Below, piece by piece: positions 1 through 5,125 of a stretch of DNA of 5,125 bases. The stretch is taken from positions 1 through 5,125 of the forward strand of contig CAJBHN010000891.1 of assembly GCA_903952805.1 (NCBI GenBank). Reading direction: 5' to 3'. The notes under the pieces are model-generated. The model saw only the letters and a list, made by a program, of their open reading frames with translations. It was not told where the DNA came from and ran no database searches. Source of the stretch: an uncultured Myxococcales bacterium (GTDB lineage: Bacteria; Myxococcota; UBA727; VGSZ01). How positions within the stretch are numbered: the stretch's first letter is position 1; the number at the start of each line of letters is the position of its first letter. Position numbers and translations under genes: made by a program.

Positions 1-1
1 C

Positions 2-151
2 GGCATCGTGACCTTTGCCCGCTCCATCGATGGCCTGACGATCGACCCGCCCCCTACCTTCGGCAACCGAAACCTCGCGACTGCTCCGAAGAACCGTCGC
101 TATCGCGCAAGCTTCATCTTTACCGCGGCCCGCAACCGCCCCGGAGCCTGA
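2..151 (+). CDS. C-terminal fragment of a probable type IV pilus minor pilin (PilW-like)
   Basis: This open frame enters from the left edge and ends at TGA 149-151, giving the last 49 residues of a protein whose start lies outside the window. The tail reads RRYRASFIFTAARNRPGA. The arrangement of an Arg-Arg-aromatic stretch, a beta-strand-like hydrophobic run and a closing ARNR resembles the C-terminal ends of PilW/PilV-type minor pilins, where the chain often ends in a strand followed by 'RNR'. The next gene, a PilX-like protein, starts only 3 bases after the stop, and PilW-PilX order is common in minor-pilin operons. The family call rests on this short tail plus context, so it is tentative. 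That it is a real coding sequence is more secure, given the tight operon spacing and the GC-rich codon pattern that continues into the next gene. If correct, it would be an inner-membrane-anchored minor pilin that helps to prime pilus assembly. Confidence 0.5.
   Translation, partial: GIVTFARSIDGLTIDPPPTFGNRNLATAPKNRRYRASFIFTAARNRPGA
143..146 (+). promoter_or_regulatory. Shine-Dalgarno site for the PilX-like gene
   Basis: GGAG lies 8 bases before the ATG at 155, inside the last codons of the upstream gene. It supports the ATG at 155 over the next in-frame ATG at 197, which would remove the leader and the start of the membrane helix. Its position within the preceding gene fits translational coupling. 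Confidence 0.6.
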
Positions 152-154
152 GCC

Positions 155-3100
155 ATGCACCAGCATCATCCCCACCACCCCCGGGGCTACGTCCTGATGG
201 TGGTCATCGTGCTCGGCATCGTCCTCGCCAGCCTGGCGGGCATCCTGCTGTACTCGACGGCCCGTGACCGTGCCGAGGGCAAGCAGCAGCAAGCCTCGAT
301 TCGCGCGGTCTATGCGAGCGAGGCGGCTGTGGCCGTTGGCATCGAGCACCTGCGAAACTTGCTGGAGACCAAGACGGCTCCAAGTCCGGCGGACCTCGAC
401 GGCGTGGAGGTTGCGACCCGGACCACCCTGGGGACGGCATGGTCCAGCGCCACCTTCCCCGTGCTGAGCGTCAAATACTTCGATCCGCTCCGCAACGTCG
501 TTCAAGACACGCCGACGTCGGCCTCCAACGTCCTGGTCACCATCACGTCGGGGCCCAACAAGGGCCTGCGGGCTCAGCAAAACCCCATCCAGGTGCTGAC
601 CACCGCCCGCATCAACAATGCCTCGGCCACCGTCGCCGACGCGATCCGCGTCGACCTCATCCCGGTGTTCCAATTCGCTGTCTTCTTCGACGGTGACCTC
701 GAGTTCCAGCGCCCGGCGGAGATGACGATGTCGGGTCGGGTTCACGCCAACGGCGACCTGTATTTTTCCAATGGTGCGACGGTGGACTTTCTGAGCACCG
801 TGACCTCGGCAGGCAAGATCCACAGCCATTCGGCGATAAGCACTTCCGTGACGGTCGGTAGCACCGCGAACAACTCCACCCGCTTCAACGTCGCGGGTAC
901 CCAGGTCAGGCTCGCCAACACGCTGCCGCTTGGCGACGCGGCACAAAAAACCTACCTCCAGAGCACCTTTGGCGTCGGCGGCGCCCTCCAAGACCGGACC
1001 ACCGGGTTCGAGCCCATGTCGATTCCCTTGCGCATGTCCAGTTCGGCCACCTGCTCCACCAGCGCCCAATGCGGCTCGGGCCGCTCGTGCGTCAAGGTCC
1101 GGGTCAGCGATGGCGCCGGCGTGTGCACCAACAACATCACGTCTCGCCCCGACCAATGCTCCAACGGGAGTGCGGCCGAGTTTGCCCAGTCCCTCGCCGT
1201 GGAACTCATCAAGCGCCCCGCTGCGGACTACGCCAACGTCGGCCCGACAGCTCCGTATCGCACCGACTTCAACCGGATCACGGCGGTCAGCCCGGCCCGC
1301 TCCGGGCCCTACAGCGCCGACTTCGGCGTGCGGCCTGCCTTCGTCGAGAACCAACTGACCGCGACGATTCGTGACCCCAACGACATCGTCGAACTCGTCG
1401 TGCCCACCCGGGTGCCACGGGTCTCGTCGCCAGCCTCAGAAGATGACCCCGGCGCCGTCGTCGACCGCCTGTACTGGAAGGCGAATATCCGCATCATCGA
1501 TGGCATTTGGTACCGCGGGTCGACCAAGCTGATTTTCGACCCCGAGCAGCATGCCCCCGGCCTGACCAATCCCGATCCCCTGACCGACCTCAACCACGCC
1601 TTCGCGCGCGTGCTTCGCTATTCATGGTGGTGGGACGTTCGTGAGAGTCGCGTGTACTGCGACGTCGCCGGCAACGACCACTGCGTCACCGACGGCGCCG
1701 AATACCAGCGCGGCGCCCAGATTCGCGCCACTGATTTCGACATGGCCGCCTTCATGGCCTTGTTGGACCGCAGCGATGCGCGTGCCCTCCTGTTCGCGGG
1801 GGGCGTCATCCCCAGCGGCGGCATCGTCCTCTACATGTCAGAGACCTACGACCCGACGTACGAAGACGCCAAGTCCACCGTGGCCCGCGCGGCCAACGTT
1901 CGGAATTTGCTCAATTTTCCAATCATGCACAACCATCTGACGACGACGGACATCAGCGCCGGGACCCATGAATCCCTGAACGGGCTCACGCGCCAGGCGG
2001 CCGTCACCAGCATCGTCAGCGCCACCGACCCGGTGCCGCGGACCCCACACCAACTCGGTTGGTTCCCGGAGAACCTGTGGGGCCGCAACGTCGCCAGCAC
2101 CCGCTTCGAGTCGCTGACGCGGCCTTCAGGCGCGACCAATGAGGCCGTGGCTGCGTTCTACGGCAACCCGCGCGCGGTGACCGGCTTCAGCGACTCCAAC
2201 GTCGCGACCTCAAGGGGTGGGTCGACCTGCGCCATTCCCGGCGTCGACTACACCACATTCCGCCGTCCCGCGTCGCGGCCGACGGCATTCGCGACGGCAC
2301 AGTTCGCTCCGCCGTGTACGCAGGCTGGCGCCCAGCCCCTCGGCCCCGAAAACGCTGTCCGCGTCGTGCGAGCCCAGACGGTTCCAGACGGCTTCACCTT
2401 CGTCACCGACAACCGCTTGTACCTGCACGGCGACGTGAACGTTCGGACCAACAGCGCGGTGCTGTCCGGTGGGTTTGCCACCAGCCAGGACATCGGTGGC
2501 CGCATCGCTTTCATCGCAGATTCTTTGACGATTCAGTCCGAGCGCTTTGCCGACCGCACCCATCAGGGCGACGGGGGCTCGGCCAACTTCACCAGCTTCC
2601 ACAAGGAACCGCAGGGCTACGCTGCCGAGGCGTGGACGGCGGCGGCCATCACCAACCTGGCCCGCGCGCTTCCGTGGAGCGCGACCGCCTCGACGCAAGG
2701 GGGGGCAGCCGATGTCTGCGCCCCCGTCGACGACGAGTTGCCGTTTGCCACCCGCATCAACGCCAGCTTGTTGATGGGTGACGTCCCCGCCTGTCTCAAC
2801 GCCGGCACCGACGTGGGCAACGCCAGCGGTGGCGTCAACAACTTCCCCCGCTTTGTCGAACGCTGGGAGTCAGGTTCAGGCCGCAGCACCACGGGCATTC
2901 CGCTCCTCATCAATGGATCGATGGTCGGGCTGTTTCGCAGCGAACGCGGCAATGCCCGCTTCCTGAGTGCTGAAACCAACTCGGCCGGCACCGTCCGTCA
3001 GGCGCGGAGTTCAAGTCCCTATCCCGACGCGGGCACCAACAACATCTGCGACTACCGTCCGCCCCTGCGCCAATGGACCTTCGACGACGTGTTGTTGTCG

Positions 3101-3172
3101 GGCATCGACCAGCTGCCTCCCGGCACCCCTCGCGTGGTGGCCACCGACCGACTCCGCTGGGTCCGTCGCTGA
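155..3172 (+). CDS. Very large PilX-like type IV pilus minor-pilin/surface protein
   Basis: This complete 1005-residue protein probably belongs to the type IV pilus assembly machinery as an inner-membrane-anchored or pilus-tip-associated exported protein. Residues 1-11 form a short His-rich basic leader ending in PRG. Residues 12-36 are one hydrophobic helix, and residues 37-65 continue as an amphipathic helix ending in YASEAAVAVGIEHL. This is the PilX N-terminal pattern: RG, hydrophobic helix, then 'A-x-x-x-EAA'. There is no Glu at +5 after the presumed cleavage at Gly11; Val is there. The body is mostly predicted beta and exported in character, with SGRVHANGDLYF (193-204), NRLYLHGDVNV (753-763), AFIADSLTI (785-793), SGGVNNFPRFVERW (891-904), INGSMVGLFRS (919-929), DYRPPLRQW (966-974) and LPPGTP (987-992). 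I recognise these as recurring in big PilX-like proteins. A Cys-rich stretch (Cys 300, 306, 312, 324, 335) and a pair at 502/510 suggest disulfides. Classical PilX is under about 200 residues, so this one is more than five times longer. The N-terminal call is fairly secure; the function of the large body is unknown. Confidence 0.75.
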   Translation: MHQHHPHHPRGYVLMVVIVLGIVLASLAGILLYSTARDRAEGKQQQASIRAVYASEAAVAVGIEHLRNLLETKTAPSPADLDGVEVATRTTLGTAWSSATFPVLSVKYFDPLRNVVQDTPTSASNVLVTITSGPNKGLRAQQNPIQVLTTARINNASATVADAIRVDLIPVFQFAVFFDGDLEFQRPAEMTMSGRVHANGDLYFSNGATVDFLSTVTSAGKIHSHSAISTSVTVGSTANNSTRFNVAGTQVRLANTLPLGDAAQKTYLQSTFGVGGALQDRTTGFEPMSIPLRMSSSATCSTSAQCGSGRSCVKVRVSDGAGVCTNNITSRPDQCSNGSAAEFAQSLAVELIKRPAADYANVGPTAPYRTDFNRITAVSPARSGPYSADFGVRPAFVENQLTATIRDPNDIVELVVPTRVPRVSSPASEDDPGAVVDRLYWKANIRIIDGIWYRGSTKLIFDPEQHAPGLTNPDPLTDLNHAFARVLRYSWWWDVRESRVYCDVAGNDHCVTDGAEYQRGAQIRATDFDMAAFMALLDRSDARALLFAGGVIPSGGIVLYMSETYDPTYEDAKSTVARAANVRNLLNFPIMHNHLTTTDISAGTHESLNGLTRQAAVTSIVSATDPVPRTPHQLGWFPENLWGRNVASTRFESLTRPSGATNEAVAAFYGNPRAVTGFSDSNVATSRGGSTCAIPGVDYTTFRRPASRPTAFATAQFAPPCTQAGAQPLGPENAVRVVRAQTVPDGFTFVTDNRLYLHGDVNVRTNSAVLSGGFATSQDIGGRIAFIADSLTIQSERFADRTHQGDGGSANFTSFHKEPQGYAAEAWTAAAITNLARALPWSATASTQGGAADVCAPVDDELPFATRINASLLMGDVPACLNAGTDVGNASGGVNNFPRFVERWESGSGRSTTGIPLLINGSMVGLFRSERGNARFLSAETNSAGTVRQARSSSPYPDAGTNNICDYRPPLRQWTFDDVLLSGIDQLPPGTPRVVATDRLRWVRR

Positions 3173-3203
3173 CGGCCTGCATCGGCTTCTGAACATCAAG
3201 CCA

Positions 3204-3240
3204 ACAGCGCCCGCCAGGTTTTGGTGGGCGTTGTCTTTTT
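3204..3240 (+). terminator. Intrinsic (rho-independent) terminator of the pilin operon
   Basis: A 12-bp stem pairs 3204-3215 (ACAGCGCCCGCC) with 3223-3234 (GGTGGGCGTTGT). It contains two G-U pairs and a 7-base loop, and a C then five T follow at 3235-3240. It begins 32 bases after the TGA of the PilX-like gene. The T-run lies on the + strand side only. Read from the - strand, the same hairpin is followed by a mixed sequence, so it should stop the pilin operon but not efficiently the convergent outer-membrane genes. The rest of the 113-base gap (3173-3285) shows no other clear element. Confidence 0.85.
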
Positions 3241-3285
3241 CGGGGGCTGTGTGGCCTTTGGTTGCGCCTGGCGTGGTGCGGCGGC

Positions 3286-4590
3286 TTACCAGGGGTGGTT
3301 GGGGGCCGAGTAGGCCGCCAGGCGACCCGGCTCCTCGGGTGACACGGCCAGGTCCAGGCGCATGACGAAGGTCTTGTTCCACACGACGCGAAACGAGACG
3401 CCGCCTCCCACCAACAGCCGCGGCGGTGCCCCGTCGTCAAAGAGCGCGGCGCCGGTGTCGAGAAAGAGGGCCACCGGCAGCGCCAGCGTGTTGCCGAAGA
3501 CGTCGAGGGTCACAGGCGTCGCCCGGAGCTCATGCTGCAAGCTCAAGCGCAGGCGACCGGGATAGCGGGCCAGTCGAATGCCGCGGCCGACGTCGAGGCC
3601 GCCGATGCCCGACGACTCCACCAATCCCCCCAGCCGCACCCGTTCCCGCCATGGGGCGTCGCCGACGACACCGTCGACGATGACGCGTTCGGTGACCACG
3701 AAGGTGCGCGACGGTACCAGGGGCGCGTAGATGCGGGCGGTGACATTGCCGCCGACGAAGGAGAACGCCGACCCCCACGCGGGCTGCGAGGAACGAACGC
3801 TGGCGTCGAAGAAGAAGCCGCGGGTCGGGTTGGGTTCGTCGTCTCTGGTGTCGACGGCGACGCCGGCCTGCGCCACGCTGGCAAAGCCGGGCTCGCCGTT
3901 TGGAAATTGCAGCGCGTAGCGGGAGCCCGGATAGGGAAACAGGTCGCTGGTGCCGTCGCCGTCGTCGTCAAACAGGGAACCCGGGATGTATTGGGTGCCG
4001 CGCCAGCCGACGAAGGCTTCGACCTTGAGCGTGTCCTTGAAGAAGGGCTGCTTGAGCAGGCGGAAGCGGGCGTTGGTCAGGCCGTAGGGCTCAACGCTGC
4101 GCAAGCGAGTGTCATCGCTGTCGATACAGCCGTCGTCGCCGAAGCCGGTCGGGGGCGGGTCGCCGCAAAAAGGCATGGTCAACGTCGAGAACAAGCCAGC
4201 CTCGACTTCGAGGCGGACGGGCAGGTTGAAGGCGTCGACGGCGTCGACGCGGATGAAATGGTGCTGCACCAGCCTCGTCGTCGCCCAGGCCTGAAATGAG
4301 ATCGCGGTCTTGTAGGGCCGCTGATTGAAGCGATGCCAAAAGAGCATCCCGCGCAGCCCCAGGCCGAAGCCCTCGTCGGAGTTGATCGTGATGCGCGGGA
4401 CGCCGGCGAAGCTCCATTCGCCCGGGGGGCCATCTGGTGCTTGCACCTGGCCGGCGGACTCCAGCGCGGCAAGGCCCGCCGGATCTTTCGGTGATGACGA
4501 CGTCTGCGCCGCCGCTGACGACGCCAACACCATGCCCAGGGTCAACGCGGTCGCCCACCGTTGCAGCGCAGTGCTGGCCACGTCGAACAC
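3286..4590 (-). CDS. Omp85/BamA-TamA-like outer-membrane beta-barrel protein without POTRA domains
   Basis: This complete 434-residue protein is probably a 16-strand-type outer-membrane barrel of the Omp85 (bacterial surface antigen) superfamily. Residues 1-28 look like a signal peptide: Arg11, a hydrophobic core around 13-25, and AAA before Gln29 as the cleavage site. About 35 low-complexity residues follow, then strand-like segments begin near 61 (GVPRITIN, GFGLGLRGMLFWHRF). Omp85 hallmarks include DTRDDEPNPTRGFFF (247-261), the usual 'DTRD-x-x-x-x-P-x-x-G' hairpin, and GRGIRLARYPGR (335-346), which sits where the family carries its conserved RGY/RGF-type loop. The final strands (397-414) precede an aromatic C-terminal Trp. 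BamA and TamA carry POTRA repeats before the barrel; there is no room for them here. Two acidic inserts, 151-160 (with Cys142/Cys155 nearby) and DDDGDGTSD (208-216), probably lie in loops. The start is GTG, 2 bases after the stop of the OmpA-like gene, with GGGGA 6 bases upstream. The substrate is unknown; translocation of a protein or anchoring at the surface are both possible. Confidence 0.7.
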   Translation of the reverse strand: MFDVASTALQRWATALTLGMVLASSAAAQTSSSPKDPAGLAALESAGQVQAPDGPPGEWSFAGVPRITINSDEGFGLGLRGMLFWHRFNQRPYKTAISFQAWATTRLVQHHFIRVDAVDAFNLPVRLEVEAGLFSTLTMPFCGDPPPTGFGDDGCIDSDDTRLRSVEPYGLTNARFRLLKQPFFKDTLKVEAFVGWRGTQYIPGSLFDDDGDGTSDLFPYPGSRYALQFPNGEPGFASVAQAGVAVDTRDDEPNPTRGFFFDASVRSSQPAWGSAFSFVGGNVTARIYAPLVPSRTFVVTERVIVDGVVGDAPWRERVRLGGLVESSGIGGLDVGRGIRLARYPGRLRLSLQHELRATPVTLDVFGNTLALPVALFLDTGAALFDDGAPPRLLVGGGVSFRVVWNKTFVMRLDLAVSPEEPGRLAAYSAPNHPW

Positions 4591-4592
4591 GC

Positions 4593-5082
4593 TCAGTCCC
4601 CGACGATGGCGAGGTCGACGCGGCGGTTCTTCGCCTTGCCGTCCTTGCTCTTGTTGTCGGCGATGGGCCTGGATTCGCCGTACCCCTCGGACTCCAGCCG
4701 TGCTTCCTCGACACCACGAGCCATCAGCGCCTCCAGCACTGCCCTGGCGCGGCGCTTGGACAGGTCAAGGTTGGTCTGTTCGGCGCCAGCGCTGTCGGTG
4801 TGGCCCTCAATCCGGAGTTTCTTGACCTCGGGATGGGCCTTGAGCACCTGGCTGATTTGGTCCAGCAGCGAGGCGCTGCGTTGCTGAATGGTGTTCTTGC
4901 CGGTGTCGAAGAACACGGTCTCTTTGAGTTCGATCTTTTCCCTGGTGACCACGACGACGACCTTGCCTTTGTCGGGGCAGCCGTCGTCGTCCTGGTAGCC
5001 GTTGATGGTTTCGGGCTCGTCGGGGCATTTGTCGTCGAGGTCGACGATGCCGTCCCGGTCGCGGTCGGGGCAGCCCTTCAGG
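4593..5082 (-). CDS. OmpA-family protein, C-terminal part: TSP3-like calcium repeats plus peptidoglycan-binding domain (5' end missing)
   Basis: The 162 genomic residues, counted from Leu at 5081-5079, are the C-terminal part of an OmpA-like protein that holds the outer membrane to the cell wall. Residues 4-37 are a thrombospondin type 3-like stretch, with DRDRDG, DLDDKCP and DDDGCPD, spaced acidic residues and paired Cys typical of calcium-binding linkers in such proteins. Residues 55-160 form the OmpA C-terminal domain: VFFDTGKNTI, IEGHTDSAG, LSKRRARAV, EGYGESRPI and NRRVDLAIV are all in order. Asp96 (in HTD) and Arg111 (second Arg of KRRA) match the pair that binds diaminopimelate in E. 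coli OmpA (Asp241/Arg256), and their spacing of 15 residues is the same. The stop is TGA at 4595-4593. The N-terminus, which would carry the signal peptide and perhaps a barrel or repeat region, lies beyond the contig end. An apparent Met start at 5099 lies in adapter sequence and is false. The gene leads directly into the Omp85-like gene. Confidence 0.9.
4597..4601 (-). promoter_or_regulatory. Shine-Dalgarno site deciding the GTG start of the Omp85-like gene
   Basis: On the - strand GGGGA (4601-4597) lies 6 bases before the GTG at 4590-4588, inside the last codons of the OmpA-like gene. The next Met (residue 20) would fall in the middle of the signal-peptide core, so the GTG is the better start. 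The overlap with the preceding gene suggests coupled translation. Confidence 0.55.
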
Positions 5083-5125
5083 AGATCGGAAGAGCACACG
5101 TCTGAACTCCAGTCACTCCGCGAAA
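5083..5125. other. Illumina TruSeq adapter plus i7 index: contig-end artefact, not genomic
   Basis: From 5083 the sequence begins AGATCGGAAGAGC and continues to 5116 as the full 34-base TruSeq index-adapter start. Eight bases, TCCGCGAA (5117-5124), then occupy the index position, and the last A (5125) is the first base of the standard sequence after the index. From memory the octamer is the TruSeq HT i7 index D710. Read on the - strand in frame with the OmpA-like gene, this stretch gives the peptide MCSSDL; on the + strand it gives the ending IGRAHV. Both are known signs of adapter carry-over in protein databases. Nothing biological should be read from these bases. Confidence 0.97.

Noticed and set aside
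2210..2698. A 162-codon - strand frame inside the PilX-like gene.
   Set aside because: It is antisense to a gene with many recognisable motifs, and its own product is Arg/Gly/Ala-rich without domains or a convincing ribosome binding site.
3941..3970. GTC/GCC-type triplet repetition that looks like a microsatellite.
   Set aside because: It is explained by codons for the run of Asp and Gly in the acidic loop of the Omp85-like protein; the units are not exact repeats.
3532..4299. A 255-codon open frame on the + strand, opposite the Omp85-like gene.
   Set aside because: It mirrors the - strand gene, which has a signal peptide and Omp85 motifs. Its product is a compositionally biased Ala/Gly/Val/Asp/Arg string with no domain, as is usual for antisense frames in GC-rich DNA.
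1..5082. Search by eye for CRISPR repeats, tRNA genes, insertion-sequence ends or a defence gene cluster.
   Set aside because: I see no spaced direct repeats, no cloverleaf-like segment, no transposase and no terminal inverted repeats. Nearly all bases are covered by the four genes described.
5082..5099. An apparent ATG start giving a complete OmpA-like protein.
   Set aside because: The ATG and the following codons lie in the Illumina adapter. The true gene continues beyond the contig end.
4437..5105. A 222-codon open frame on the + strand, opposite the OmpA-like gene, ending in IGRAHV.
   Set aside because: It is a shadow of the OmpA-like gene, and its end is adapter sequence. It has no motif of its own.

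Overview
This is a GC-rich window of 5125 bases. It lies at the end of a short-read contig: the last 43 bases (5083-5125) are Illumina library adapter plus index, not genome, so the real sequence stops at 5082. The proteins point to a Gram-negative, diderm bacterium, most likely a Myxococcota/deltaproteobacterial-type organism. The reasons are dense GC-rich coding, very large PilX-like pilus proteins, short Cys-rich modules of the form C-x5-C-x5-C-x11-C in a secreted protein, and an OmpA protein with thrombospondin type 3-like calcium repeats. The taxonomic call is inference; no rRNA or marker gene is present.

Layout: two gene blocks converge. On the + strand (2-3172) is the end of an operon for type IV pilus minor-pilin-like proteins. 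It holds the C-terminal tail of a probable PilW-like protein and, 3 bases later, a complete 1005-residue protein with a PilX-type N-terminus. The second protein carries sequence signatures I associate with large PilX-like surface proteins, namely 'G-x-VHxNGDLY', 'D-NxLYxxGDxN', 'SGGxxNxPRFxExW' and 'PPxRxW-FD ... PPGTP'. The block closes with a strong intrinsic terminator at 3204-3240.

On the - strand (5082 down to 3286) is a two-gene outer-membrane block. An OmpA-family protein (calcium repeats plus a peptidoglycan-binding domain, N-terminus missing) is followed after 2 bases by a GTG-started Omp85-like beta-barrel with a signal peptide and no POTRA domain. Their tight spacing suggests translational coupling, with one protein tying to the cell wall and the other sitting in the outer membrane.

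Both blocks concern the cell surface, but nothing in the sequence shows that they act together. I do not see a clear new defence, mobile or RNA-based system here. The most important practical observation is the adapter tail, which creates false protein ends. The most interesting biology is the oversized PilX-like protein and the POTRA-less barrel paired with an OmpA protein.
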